This document shows, piece after piece, positions 35,901 to 46,066 of a DNA stretch of 64,000 bases. The notes under the pieces were generated by a model. That model did no database searches, was not told the DNA's origin, and saw only the letters and a list, made by a program, of their open reading frames with translations. The first letter of the stretch is position 1. Each line of letters opens with the position of its first letter. The translations under genes and the position numbers were made by a program. Origin of the DNA: Aricia agestis (Eukaryota > Arthropoda > Insecta > Lepidoptera > Lycaenidae); the NCBI RefSeq assembly GCF_905147365.1, contig NC_056408.1, forward strand, positions 3,348,001-3,412,000. Direction: 5' to 3'.

Positions 35901-36187
35901 GTCGTAGTCTTACCTTCGACAGGCTTTTGTCTGCTTTTATCAACACTTTGCCTCGCAAAAGCTTGCTTTAGCTGAAAAAGGATGGGTAAATTGTAGATCA
36001 GGTTAATCATTATATCGTAATTAAATTACTACGAGAAATATTCAAAATAACTATAACTTACTTTAGAGTAAACCAGCACAACATCACTTCCACTTTTCTG
36101 ATATATTTCAACGTAACTAGGTTTTGTCTGTTTTTCAATACTTAACTTGGAATAACTCTCAAGCACTGGTTGCAATAAACTTTCCAT
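26932..36187 (-). CDS. Zwilch: Zwilch, RZZ kinetochore checkpoint complex subunit (14 coding exons, 708 aa)
   Basis: Coding exons in transcript order: 36187-36062, 35971-35914, 35764-35623, 35333-35096, 34766-34602, 33642-33497, 33170-32956, 32606-32527, 32094-31871, 31474-31255, 29947-29824, 29298-29154, 27720-27590, 27044-26932. All introns are GT..AG, and the phases join into 2127 nt including the TAA stop. The start ATG has A at -3 and G at +4. Identification rests on family resemblance recalled from animal Zwilch, not on an alignment: FPMWVLC at residues 128-134, a YLSKLI block near 398-403, LLEHSYFIAG near 449-458, and a similar C-terminal tail. Human Zwilch is about 590 residues, so this protein is somewhat longer. 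Zwilch acts with Rod and Zw10 at kinetochores, recruiting Spindly/dynein and Mad1-Mad2 for the spindle checkpoint. No frameshift or internal stop is seen. The gene structure is very firm; the name is likely. Exon 1 could be preceded by an untranslated exon. Confidence 0.87.
27190..27346. mobile_element. 157-bp inverted-repeat MITE in Zwilch intron 13
   Basis: The ends 'aattggtcgctgttaagcat' and the near-complement 'atgcttaacagcgtccaatt' are flanked by AAT on both sides. The arms continue with 'ctaacccaca'. Related to 14431-14560. Confidence 0.7.
27825..27854. repeat. Perfect 30-bp palindrome in Zwilch intron 12
   Basis: AAAACCTGTATACAT followed directly by its exact complement, with no loop. 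Confidence 0.95.
27884..27976. repeat. Two direct repeats with 55-bp period
   Basis: 'cgccatcta' ... 'ttgacgc' ... 'caggaatacta' occurs at 27884 and again at 27939 with few changes. It lies in Zwilch intron 12, within a longer repeat-like stretch (about 27760-28130) whose class I cannot name. Confidence 0.6.
28700..28850. other. GC-rich segment in Zwilch intron 12
   Basis: A GC-rich block (centre 'ggtggccggcgccggcgctg') in an AT-rich intron. It can be read in arginine-rich frames on both strands, but without recognisable domains. It is not needed for the Zwilch model, whose phases join without it. Probably a repeat fragment; an alternative exon cannot be excluded. Confidence 0.3.
28931..29129 (+). 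mobile_element. (GTCY)n lepidopteran element, both ends present, in Zwilch intron 12
   Basis: Starts TCCATACTAATATGATAAAT, carries GTCTGTCTGTCT, and ends GCGGGCGTCATCTAG at 29129 before T. TC at the 5' end and CTAG|T at the 3' end fit a non-autonomous Helitron-like element. It ends 24 bp from Zwilch exon 12. Confidence 0.75.
30020..30180 (-). repeat. (GTCY)n lepidopteran element fragment in Zwilch intron 10
   Basis: Minus-strand body ('cgcacgggaacggtacacg', 'gtaaatcggttcagcggttt', GACAGACAGA) directly beside the Tigger-type element at 30189. Confidence 0.55.
30189..31007 (+). mobile_element. Internally deleted Tigger/pogo-type transposon in Zwilch intron 10
   Basis: An 819-bp element with inverted ends starting CAGCTAAACCTGGGTAAG on the left and CAGCCAAACCTGGATAAG on the right (read inward), flanked by TA at 30187-30188 and 31008-31009. 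CAG termini with TA flanks are typical of pogo/Tigger elements. The ends carry repeated 'aagtgagaaa'-like subrepeats. Only the two tips of the transposase remain (30648-30825), so the element is non-autonomous. It lies in the intron between exons 10 and 11, in sense opposite to Zwilch. Confidence 0.85.
30648..30825 (+). pseudogene. Tigger/pogo transposase remnant (N- and C-terminal tips only)
   Basis: The frame opens with MSKRKTKVLSLSDKLKIVNA, the start of a CENP-B/pogo-type DNA-binding helix-turn-helix, and stops at 30752. A different frame from 30751 to 30825 reads a tail with NQTKLTDFLKCK before its stop, matching the usual end of Tigger/pogo transposases. The central domain and the DDE catalytic core are missing, so an internal deletion joined the first 32 or so codons to the last 24. 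It cannot encode a working transposase. Confidence 0.75.
32686..32876. mobile_element. 191-bp inverted-repeat MITE in Zwilch intron 7, TA flanks
   Basis: AGGTTGGGTTGCACCAACTT at the left matches the complement of the right end. The arms continue through 'gtagttaaag' and 'caaaatgtcaaat'. TA lies at 32684-32685 and 32877-32878, pointing to a Tc1/mariner-type source. Confidence 0.8.
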
Positions 36188-36354
36188 AATTTTATAGTTT
36201 CACTTATGTTCAATTAGGTATTTAAATTTTAAAGGGACGTTTTGCTAAAACTCCGGTGGACCGAGCGACGGTTGGTTTTTGACATTAGGTAGGTACTAAT
36301 ATTTTGAATTTTCATTTTTGACTTTGACAGTTGACACATGACACCGTTTTTTTA

Positions 36355-36527
36355 AGGTGCCCATACACGGGACAATTTGTCGTTTTGAACGATCGTCAAG
36401 AAAATCGTCCAATCGATCTGTTGAATGTAAAATCGTTTGCGATATTGCTACACACGTACAATTTGTCGTTCGATTTTAACATCGAGGAGATAAATCGTTA
36501 CGATAATTGCCCCGTGTATGGCCACCT
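36355..36527. mobile_element. 173-bp inverted-repeat MITE upstream of Zwilch, TTA duplication
   Basis: The ends AGGTGCCCATACACGGG and AGGTGGCCATACACGGG are inverted. TTA repeats at 36352-36354 and 36528-36530. The interior is rich in 'aaatcgt' motifs. It starts 168 bp upstream of the Zwilch ATG, so it bounds the proximal promoter. Confidence 0.8.
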
Positions 36528-37717
36528 TTAATATGACTCTACAGCAAACTATTGCCAGTGCTAAGTAAAATCATAATATTAATACGCGAACGAAAAACTT
36601 TGTAACCCTTTTTACGAAAAATGGGGATACGTAGGTGCATGAAATTTTGCACACTTATAGTTTATATGGTGAAGGAGTGCATCGAACTAATATTATTTTA
36701 AAATTATGCTTTTATCATATATTTTTTTAACAAATAAAACATTACACACACTACAACACACCTACATGAGAAATGACAGATTTTTGAGTGACAGGTACAT
36801 ACGAATTGTACTCTTTTATTTATGGTTGAAGTCTGTTGACAACAAGTTGACAAATTGAAAATGGATTATAGTTTTTTTATTGAATCTAAGATACTATTAG
36901 ACAATGCTACACGGCCAGTCTGAGATCAGCTGAGTCCCAGAGACAAGAGTTGAAAAAAATTATAAAATCAATATTTTTTACAAAATATAGGTACCTAGTA
37001 GATCTAAATATGTCGTTGAAACTAAGGTTGAATTTCGACCATTGGGCGATCTCTAGTACTTGGTAAAAAGCGGTAAATCAAAATAAAAAAATCGGTCAAG
37101 TGCGAGTCGGAATCGGTTCCGTAATATTATAAAGCGAACGTCGGAAAAAATGGTGTTTCTTGTATGAGAGCTCCCCATATTTATTAATTAAATTTTTATT
37201 ATTATTTATTAAATTTCAAATATTATAAATTATATTAAGGATTTTGTAAATTTTTCAAGTACCTTGTAGCCTTTATCGATAATACGAGCAAAAAAGGCAA
37301 AAAAAAAACACTTTTGCTGTTACATATTGTAGGGATTGCAAACCGGCGTCATTTTTTATTCGGACCGGATTCCTATCAAAATAGAAACAAACTGAACTAA
37401 AAAAAACATGGCCGTTGCATCCGTTGCAACTTGCAGCTAGATACAGTATTTTCAAAATATTATTATAGTAGTGCATTGTGCATGGAACAAGTTTAGACTT
37501 GTCCGTATGGTTTCCCAAGCGCATACAGCATTCTCATAACATAGTCGGCCTAGTCCAAAGGAATGAGCAGGTCAATTAAATACGTCTGGGACTAACAATG
37601 CGCGGGTTTCCTTAAGATGTTTCCTTCAGCAGCTGCCGGTGTACGGTACGCGCATGTCCGCCGGATTACCGGATCCGGTTTTCCGGATTGCAATTCCTAG
37701 TTGTAGAGAGTTGTAAT

Positions 37718-38179
37718 GGGGATTGTCCATTTTTTTTTTAATTTTGCTCATTACAAAAACATTTCGAGGAATAACGTCAGTGATCGTTTTTCTGTATATA
37801 AACGAAAAAAATACCCATTAGTTACTTATATTTTTGAACAAATACGTTTAACCTTTGTTTGACCTTCAATGGCGTTAAATTAGCAATAAATTCGACCAAC
37901 ATTACGTTTCGAACTTTTGGTAAGCTTCTCGTATCAGCTTTCACATAATGAGAAATTGCATTTGACGAACCAGCCATTATAAATAACATTGAAAGGAAAT
38001 TTAAAACATATGCAGAGGTCAATTGGCGGCCGATGATGACGTCAGAGCGAAACTTTAAAAAAATATTGAGAAAAAACTAGCAAATGAATTTCAAAATTAT
38101 TTAATTTATGTTCTTAAAATATCCTATTTTAACGAAAAAAAATATAAAAAGTACATGTGATTTTTTTTGGACAATGCCC
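37718..38179. mobile_element. 462-bp element, copy 1, with short inverted ends and residual ORF
   Basis: The ends GGGGATTGTCCA and TGGACAATGCCC-like (right end TTGGACAATGCCC) are inverted, flanked by AAT on both sides. A minus-strand frame from ATG 37977 to 37822 reads 51 codons starting MAGSSNAISHYVKADTRS. Copy 2 is at 44972-45434. It is probably a non-autonomous DNA transposon that keeps the start of a parental gene; the parental family is unknown. Confidence 0.65.
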
Positions 38180-38814
38180 AATAAAGAGCCCCCCTTAGGT
38201 AATTATGTTTTTATTTTGTTTTAGCATTAATTATAATTGTTGTTATAGCGGCAACAGAAATAGATACAATCTGTGAAAATTTCAAAAGTCTAGCTATAGC
38301 GGTTCTCGAGATACAGCCTAGAGACTAAGTACAAACAATTATAATATTAAGTGGTAGGCAGGTAGTAGGTGGCAATGAGTAGTATTACCTCTCATACTCT
38401 ACTAATTACAATTCTAATCATTGGATTAACGCTAATCTTGCTAAATCACCTTTTAGTTATATCGACAACGTTGTTTAAAATGTACTTCAACGTAAACCTA
38501 CGTATCTTTTACTGATGCAAAGCTTTTCTACGAATCGTTAACACTTCAATAAATACTAGCTAACAACCTTTTTGTTTAGAACAGTGCGTACGAGCGACTG
38601 TAGGTACCAGGACTAGAAAACTTGTTGAGTTACTTTTATCATACAAGAGGCTTTTCATTTTTTTTGAAAACTATATCTATTTTTGAATGAATCTTACGTG
38701 ATAATAAGTAGACAATCTCAAGATGTGGGAATATTTGTGGTGGCCCCAATAGATAGCGCGATGCAGGATTGTTAGGCGAATTGTGGATACCGCCACAATG
38801 TCTTAACTTTTCAT

Positions 38815-40185
38815 AAAATAAATAAATAAAATATCTTTTTATTCAAAATGGGTATCATGATACACTTTTTGAAAGTCGAACGAAGAAACTACGTTGCCTA
38901 CCACCGGTTCGGGAACTACCCCGCCGAGAAGAACCGGAGTAAGAAACTCGCACGGGGCCATCTTTTACTAAAAAAATGGAAAATCACAATGTTATGGCTT
39001 GTAACAAAATTAAAAGAAAAGTAACCTGCATGGAGCCACCCTATTCCCAAGGTGTGCTGTCCTCGAAGAAATCATTGACTTTATAATACGCTTTAGCACA
39101 CAAACGTTCTTTAACTGCTTTTTTAAATTTGTTTAAAGGTAGATTTTGAACATTTTCTGGGATTTTATTGTATAGGCGTATACATTGGCCTTTAAAGGAT
39201 TTGCTTATTTTGGCTAGTCTGAACATTGGTATTGCTAACTTGTTCTTATTTCTAGTATTTACATTATGATTATCACTTTTCTTTTTGAAAATATTTATGT
39301 TCTTTCTAACATATAAGAGATTTTCCAAAATGTATTGAGATGTGACGGTCAGAATTCTTATTTCTTTAAATTTTTCTCTTAGAGATTCCAAAGACGACAT
39401 CTTATAAATAGAACGAATAGCTCGCTTCTGCAGCACAAATATTGTATTAATGTCCGCCGCGTTTCCCCACAAGAGGATGCCGTAAGACATTATGCTATGA
39501 AAGTAGCTAAAGTAAACTAATCGCGCGGTCTCTACATCAGTGATTTCACGAAAATTTTTAACAGCATATGCTGCAGAACTAAGCTTATCTGCCAGCTTCG
39601 CAATATGTGGACCCCATTGTAACTTACAATCCAGCGTTATGCCTAGGAATACGGTGGTGTCTACTAAATTCATTTTCTCATCATTTAATAGTACATTGGT
39701 TTGTACTTGCCTAACATTTGGCAAGATAAATTTTAAACATTTTGTTTTATTAGAGTTCAAAAGTAAATTATTAGCATTAAACCAATGTACTATTTTTGAG
39801 AGAGCACTATTTTCCTCGTCATAATTAAATTGTCGCCTCTTCACATTAAAAATTAGTGAAGTGTCATCAGCAAAAAGTACTATCTCATGCTTATCTTTAA
39901 CAAGATAAGGTAAATCATTTATATAGATGAGAAAAAGAAAAGGCCCTAAAATGGACCCTTGTGGCACACCTAGTTTTATTTTGGTTCCATTAGACCTTAT
40001 GGAGTTAACTTCCACCCTCTGCGTTCTATTTGTAAGGTAAGATTTTAGAAGTTTAAGTGCCGTGCCCCTCACACCATAATGGTGTAGTTTTCTTAATATC
40101 ATACTCCACACAGTCAAATGCTTTAGAGAGATCGCAGAAAATGCCAAGTGCATCCTGCGACTCCTCCCAAGCTTCAAAAATTTCG
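38815..40185 (-). mobile_element. 5'-truncated non-LTR retrotransposon (CR1/jockey-like group)
   Basis: The 3' part of a LINE: the end of the reverse transcriptase frame, about 225 bp of 3' UTR, and a short TTTA repeat tail at 38818-38830 instead of poly(A), as in CR1-group elements. The 3' UTR includes a GC-rich stretch around 38905-38965 that looks conserved. The 5' end stops near 40185, where a degenerate GCGGAT-type simple repeat begins. The clade call (CR1, Daphne or jockey relatives) comes from motif style only. Confidence 0.8.
39041..40180 (-). pseudogene. Reverse transcriptase fragment of a LINE, frameshifted
   Basis: Reads DALGIFCDLSKAFDCVEYDI from about 40180, then needs a frame change near 40098 to continue as LRKLHHYGVRGTALKLLKSY. 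After that the frame is open to the stop at 39041. Catalytic motifs present are the FCDLSKAFD aspartate block, LGVPQGSILGPF, and FADD at about 39863-39874. The thumb region and a C-terminal tail of about 200 residues follow. The endonuclease domain, ORF1 and the first reverse transcriptase blocks are missing, so this is a dead copy. Confidence 0.85.
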
Positions 40186-40320
40186 GATGCGAATGCGGAT
40201 TTCAATGTTGGTTTCGTTTTTGGTTCGAATATTAATGCGGATATAGATGCGGATGCAGATTTCACATAAGAATTTGTTTGTTAATTCAGATTCGGATTCG
40301 GATGCAAACATCGCAATCGA
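40186..40320. repeat. Degenerate hexanucleotide repeat (GCGGAT-like)
   Basis: Multiple copies of 'gcggat', 'gcagat' and 'tcggat' run through this stretch next to the truncated 5' end of the LINE. It is simple sequence; reading frames here have biased composition and no domain. Confidence 0.6.
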
Positions 40321-40767
40321 CCTGCATCCTCTTGAGTGGGAACCAAAGGACTATTTAGTACCCAGTACCTAGCCTACGAGCACAAACTAAAACCTAGATA
40401 ATTAACTACTATACAACTAGATGATAACAGTTAGAGCACTTTTTTATGCAACGAAAAACATCCTGCACTTTTGAATTCATTACACGTAGGTACACCTATC
40501 CAAAATCCAGGCGTAGGCCATACCCACATGCTCTTTTCATTAAAGGCCCATTATACCGGTGGCCCGTCTGCGCAGGCCGTTAAGGCAACTGCCACGCATC
40601 GTAATTAATTAGCATACAATCGTGTATCGAAGCATAACTATCGGCTGCCGTTTTCAAAATAGACCGGATTTGATACCGCAGATTAGCGAATATCTTTTAC
40701 GTCATGTTGTAGTAGGTAGTTCCCCTGAATCTCTAGTTAGCGTTATAATTATTAGCCCTAACATTTA

Positions 40768-40910
40768 GGGCCTGTTTCACCACTTCCTGATAAGTGCCGG
40801 TTAGGCTATCCACAACCTATCTGATAGGTACTCCATACGCTAACTATCTGTCAGATAAGTTGTGGATAGCCTATCTGGCACTTATCAGCTAGAAGTGGTG
40901 AAATAGGCCC
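40768..40910. mobile_element. 143-bp hairpin MITE, family E, TTA target duplication
   Basis: GGGCCTGTTTCACCACTTCC and its inverted right end have long inner arms ('ctatccacaacctatctga'). TTA repeats at 40765-40767 and 40911-40913. Confidence 0.8.
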
Positions 40911-40919
40911 TTATTTTTA

Positions 40920-41040
40920 GTTTCACCACTTCCTGATAAGGCTATCCACCAATTATCTTGACATATCAAGTATGGAGATCTGTCAAAAAAGTTGTGAATA
41001 ACCTATTAGGCACTTTATCAGAAAGTGGTGAAACAGGCCC
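40920..41040. mobile_element. Second family E MITE in tandem, 5' end trimmed
   Basis: Starts 'tttcaccacttcctgataag' without the leading GGGCCTG and ends 'ggtgaaacaggccc' with TAA after it. It lies 9 bp from the previous copy in the same orientation. Confidence 0.7.
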
Positions 41041-41230
41041 TAACTGTTGTAGGTACTCAGAGATGAATAATTAATTACTTAGCTGTGATGAAATGAAGAG
41101 TAGTTATAGGAAGAGTATGACAGAGATAGAGAGACATGACATGCATGGAACGCCCAAATCTTAATCTAAATAATATTCTAGCATTAACGAAAGTTAGGTA
41201 GACCTTCAGAACTGGATACCCCTTTTTTCA

Positions 41231-41375
41231 CACGGGGAAATGCTTTGCGCATCCCCGACGGATTGGGGACATCGGCCGGGGTAAATGGGATTCTCCGAGG
41301 AACTACCCACTACAACCCCGTGGTGCTCCACCCCTCGCTTAGGCATTGTTACGGGCACGATCAACCCACCACAAC
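41231..41375. repeat. GC-rich repeat-like fragment, possibly LINE-derived
   Basis: Contains 'cgcatccccgacggattggg' and 'gttacgggcacgatcaaccc'. The composition and style resemble untranslated parts of insect LINEs, but no coding frame or end is present. Confidence 0.3.
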
Positions 41376-41571
41376 TAAGAATTGGATACTTACCTCCTAA
41401 AGAAACTGCGACCCAAACTATAATAGCTGGTCGTTCTTCCTTCTATACATAGAGGGCAAGTACATTGTAGAGAATAATTTTCAGCTTTTATAAAATGACG
41501 AAGGTTTGGCTGTCGATAGCTCTTGGACCAGTAATATTTTATATATTATTGTAGTTATTTTAACGTTTTAT

Positions 41572-41901
41572 ACGTGGAAGAGCCATGCTTCGGCACGAAT
41601 GGGCCGGCTCGACCGGAGAAATACCACGTTCTCACAGAAAACCGGCGTGAAACAGCGCTTGCGCTGTGTTTCGCCGAGTGAGTGAGTTTACCGGAGGCCC
41701 AATCCCCTACCTTATTCCTTTCCCTACCCTCCCCTATTCCCTTCCCTTCCCTACCCCCCTCTATTACCCTATTCTCTCATAAAAGGCCAATAACGCACCT
41801 GCAGCTCTTCTGATGCTGCGAGTGTCCATGGGCGACGGAAGTTGCTTTCCATCAGGTGACCCGTTTGCTCGTTTGCCCTCTTATTTTCATTTCAAAAAAA
41901 A
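41572..41901 (+). mobile_element. Family A SINE-like element, full-length copy
   Basis: Starts ACGTGGAAGAGCCATGCTTC (one change from the others) and runs to an A tail with the full polypyrimidine tract. A short TTTTAT-like sequence is present on both sides. Confidence 0.75.
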
Positions 41902-43157
41902 GTTAGTTTTATATATTATAGTTCTGACATAGAATGCTACTGAAAAGGACTTGAGACTTGTCTTGAACTTAAGATTCTTCAGCATAGTTCACAACATCTT
42001 ACATGGACTCTCAACGTTGGTCCTTGATCATGGATGAATGATGATCGATGTCGATTGTCAATCATGGTCACAATCATGGTTATCTAGCATGGCTCAACAT
42101 GAAAAGGGACCTTAAAATAGTTGCGGGAAACGGGCTACTTGAATACTTTTAGAATTAAAAGCATACAGCTTATAGATCTATAAAATTTTCATTTACTTTA
42201 CCCAACGACTTGAGTACAAAATTCTTTTGCTTACAGAGTTTATCTGTTTCTTTGGCTGTTATTGGATGGAAACAGTGGTAGGGTTTGTTCAGCACTAAAA
42301 TCGAATGCTCTACACCTTTTTAGTTAACGTTAACCTTTTATGTTAATGAATGTTAAATATTTAGCTTCAAATGAAACATCATCAATCATCATGTCCTAAA
42401 TTTTACGAAACTTTAGTAAAAATAATTATGCATCATTTTGCTTTGACTACAAATTACAAAATAAACAGGTTTATTTTTTTAACTACGTACTTCCAAAAAG
42501 GAGAGGTTCTATTTAAGTTTCTAGGAAATGCGCTACTTGGATTCAAAGGTGCCAAAGAAATCTTTGAATGCTTTATTTATTCAGCTCCGGATAATATTTT
42601 GAGTCCTCGGAAAAAACATTAAAAAGTTTTTATCCCGTAAAATTGTACTAGTAAAGTTTCCTAGAACCATTTTTTTTATTACTATCAAGCTAATTTTTCG
42701 TTAGTAGCTTCATTTTGATGAGACGAAAAACAATTTCCTTTGCGAAAATTCTCGAAAGTGGTAGCTATATGGATTGTTCTATTTACAATGGTAATCTTAA
42801 ATTATATCACTCTAGCACCGTATACGGAAAATCAGCTGGTTGGGGTTCCGTTTTAGGGTTCCGTAGTCAACGAAGACTTGTTGATTACAGAACCCCGGAA
42901 CCGAAATATTAAATCCTTTCTATTTTTGCTAGCTACCACTTTCGAAATTATTTGCAGATGAAATTATTGTTCAACTTATATAAATGAAGCAACTTGCGAA
43001 AAATTAGCTTGATACTAAATGTTCTAGGGAACCTGTACTTTACGGTTCCTGGGCGGTATAAAATTTGATGCCACGAAGTATGGGTTGTTAAACTAATATT
43101 ATATATTCTGTGCCCTGTGGTATGGGCAACATATTATAGTGCCTAATCTTTAAACGA

Positions 43158-43325
43158 GCAATTCTTGTATATATATATAATTGGAATCTCGGAATCGGCT
43201 CCAACGATTTTCATGAAATTTAGTATATAGGGGGTTTCGGGGGCGATAAATCGATCTAGCTAGGAATCATTTCTAGAAAATGTCATTTTCATCGGATACC
43301 GAGCAAAGCTCGGTCAAACAGCTAG
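43158..43325 (+). mobile_element. Helitron-like element with textbook 3' end
   Basis: The 3' end has the hairpin ACCGAGC-AAA-GCTCGGT (43298-43314), then 11 bases, then CTAG at 43322-43325 followed by T. A short GC hairpin about 10 nt before CTRR, with insertion before T, is the Helitron terminus. The 5' boundary near 'tatatatatataattgg' is uncertain. No Rep/helicase is present. Confidence 0.7.
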
Positions 43326-43539
43326 TTTTATATTAAGTATACAATTTACAAAGTATATTACATGGAAAGTAGCAATGAATGTCCTTAGAGACTTGGTTTG
43401 TATTGGTAGGTTAATTATTTTTTGTTAACGTCACTGTTTTCTATGAATTTGCTGGTCATTTATTGGAAAAACTTTACACTTCTGTTAAAATAAGCTTACA
43501 TGACGAACTGCGAGCTAAATAGCCTTTTCATAGGTTTTT

Positions 43540-43815
43540 GACGACCTCTGTGGCTCAGTTGGTGGGCTGTTGGTAACTTGGTAGCTCAAGCCGGAGGTCG
43601 CGGGTTCGAATCCCGCCGACGGAACAAAAAGTTTTCAAAAGTTCCTGGGTTATGGATGTGTATTAAATATTATGTGTATCATATAATAAAAATCTTAAAT
43701 ATCGTAGTATAAAAGTATTAAATATATTTCCGTTGTCTGGTACCCGTAACACAAGTCTTTCAGGTACTTTCCACGGGGCCATACTGACGTTGTGTGAAAA
43801 TATTATTATTATTAG
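43540..43815 (+). mobile_element. tRNA-derived SINE, family B, intact copy
   Basis: The A box (TGGCTCAGTTGGTGGG) and B box (GGTTCGAATCC) are retained. The body and ATT-repeat tail match 18374-18660. Confidence 0.8.
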
Positions 43816-44194
43816 TATTACTATTATAGGTATTTTTTTTTAAAGTTACTCGTTATAATAATATTTAGTTTGAAATGTAGCGGTAAAAAAGATCATCCAG
43901 ATAGAAAAGTGTCTGCCAAAAGGATCAAATGAAACGTATGTGTTGCAGAGTGTAAATTTTAAAGATAGCCCAAAATCGGTAGAATTATAATTAATTAATT
44001 TAGTCGTCACGATGTACTTAAAAATGTAGAAAAACAAACTCAAAAATACATTACAAATGTGGTTTAACTTTGAGGACCTTAAAATAATAACATGTATTAT
44101 TTTAAACGCTGTACCTTCCTGATTATAATTGTGCTCAAGTGCGGACAGTCCTCTACGGTCCTTCAAGAGGACGTTAAGGGCCTGTCACGAGAAG

Positions 44195-44224
44195 CGGGGG
44201 CTGAACACAGGTGTTCAGCCCCCG
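44195..44224. repeat. 14-bp arm GC-rich palindrome
   Basis: CGGGGGCTGAACAC, two bases, then the exact complement. It may be the core of an eroded hairpin MITE beginning near 44175 ('taagggcctgtcacgag'). Confidence 0.7.
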
Positions 44225-44511
44225 TTCAGACCAAGTGTCGGTTTGAGTACAATGGGATTGTGACATTTTGTGGCTTGCGGTGGGCCTACGGTCACAGGAT
44301 TGTATAATAGGAAGTTACGTCATAAAGTCATGATCATATTACTAGTTTCGCTGCGGCTCTCAGAGTGAAACATTAATTACTTATATAAATGTAATTAATT
44401 TAAAAAATTGACACAAGCCTCATGCATTATTAATTTGTTATCTGTCAAACTCTTCATTAAATTGAAGGTTAATCATAGTTAAATGCCTCTGAGTATGGCG
44501 GTAGACAGTAA

Positions 44512-44667
44512 GGCTGGTATAAATAGTCAGTACTCAAGATGCGACCCGGTCTCAAGACGCGGTTCGGCTCTGTGATTGGTCCAAATTTTGACAACCAGCC
44601 AATCAGAAAGCCTGAACCGTGACTTGAGACTGAGATGCATCTTGAGTACTGACTATTTATACCAGCC
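44512..44667. mobile_element. 156-bp hairpin MITE, family D, copy 3, TAA target duplication
   Basis: Same length and arms as the copies at 5819 and 62979 but in opposite orientation. TAA repeats at 44509-44511 and 44668-44670. Confidence 0.87.
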
Positions 44668-44971
44668 TAAGACTTAGGACTTCTAAGTAGCTAAGGCTGA
44701 TTCTCTATTTCACCCCCCTAGGGGTGGAATTTTGAAAAATACTTTCTATGTTTTGATTGTCTACTGATTAAGATATTTTATGAAAGAGCTTTTGAATATA
44801 AAGGACGAGGTTTTTTTTATAGTATAATGATTATTATGTTTCTTCTAATACTTCCAAAAATATTTCGTGTACAAAGTTTTAATCTCTTGACTAGTTTTCG
44901 CATAATACAAACAAACTTACATACGTACAATGTACCTATATTTATATTATTATTGCGATTATGTTGTCAAT

Positions 44972-45434
44972 GGGGATTGTCCATTTTTTTTATTTTGCTC
45001 GTTACAAAAACATTTCGAGGAATAAGGTCAGTGATCGTTTTTCTGTATATAAACGAAAAAAATACCCATCAGTTACTTATACTATTGAATAAATATGTTT
45101 AACCTTAGTTTGACCTTCAATGGCGTTAAATTAGCAATAAATTCGACCAACATTACGTTTCGAACTTTTGGTAAGCTTCTCGTATCAGCTTTCACATAAT
45201 GAGAACTTGCATTTGACGAACCAGCCATTATAAATAAGATTGAAAGGAAATTTAAAACATACTGCAGAGAAATTGGCCGCCGACGATGATGACGTCAGAG
45301 CGAAACTTTAAAAATTTATTGAAAAAAAACTAGCCAATGACATTCAAAATTATTTAATTTATATTCTTAAAATACCGTATTTTAACGAAAAAAAAATTAT
45401 AAAAAGTACATGTGATTTTTTTTGGACAATGCCC
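44972..45434. mobile_element. 463-bp element, copy 2
   Basis: About 95% similar to 37718-38179 end to end by eye. The minus-strand frame reads MAGSSNASSHYVKADTRS and stays open to roughly the same point. The flanks (CAAT and ATTG) do not form a direct repeat. Confidence 0.65.
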
Positions 45435-45752
45435 ATTGTCATGAATAAAATAATATTATTATTATAGTTTAATCTAATACTAAAATAAAAGAATAATCTT
45501 ATGACTCTTTAATAGAGAGTAAACACATTAAGTGTTACTGGAAATATAAGACGACAGGTGTAAGTAATTAATTAGCTCAGATATTTCACAAAGTTTGTTT
45601 ATAATTATAATTAATTAACCGCTATTTATTTGTGTTAATATTTACTTAGCTTTAATAGTCTTAATCAGCAACAAGGCCTAGGTATTTAAACTATTATACT
45701 TGCGTTCGATAATTATTTTGACAACGAAGTCAGAAATCAAAAACATAAAGGA

Positions 45753-45945
45753 CTAGATGACGCCTTCAACTCCGTTGCGCCAAGTTCGATAAACGCCCTG
45801 GAACCGTAAATATTTCCGAGATAAAAAGTATCCTATGTCCTGTTCCGAGACTCAAAGTATCTCCATACCAAACTGAAAAATCTGTTCAGTGGTTTGGGCG
45901 TGAAGAAATAACAGACAGATAGACATGCTTTCGAATTTTAAATTT
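45753..45945 (-). mobile_element. (GTCY)n lepidopteran element, minus strand
   Basis: Begins at the CTAG end ('actagatgacgccttcaact'), then has body blocks and 'gaaagcatgtctatctgtct' at the other end (minus reading). The 5' TC start is not clear. Confidence 0.65.
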
Positions 45946-46066
45946 TTCTACAGTTTTGATATATTGTCATAAAATATAGCACGATGGACAGTTATAATAA
46001 AATAATTTAATCCCTGAATCGAAATAGAATTTAACATCTATAATATCAATTGTTACTTATATTACG

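Noticed and set aside
43846..44166. 106-codon minus-strand frame
   Set aside because: AT-rich chance frame with phenylalanine/isoleucine bias and no motif.
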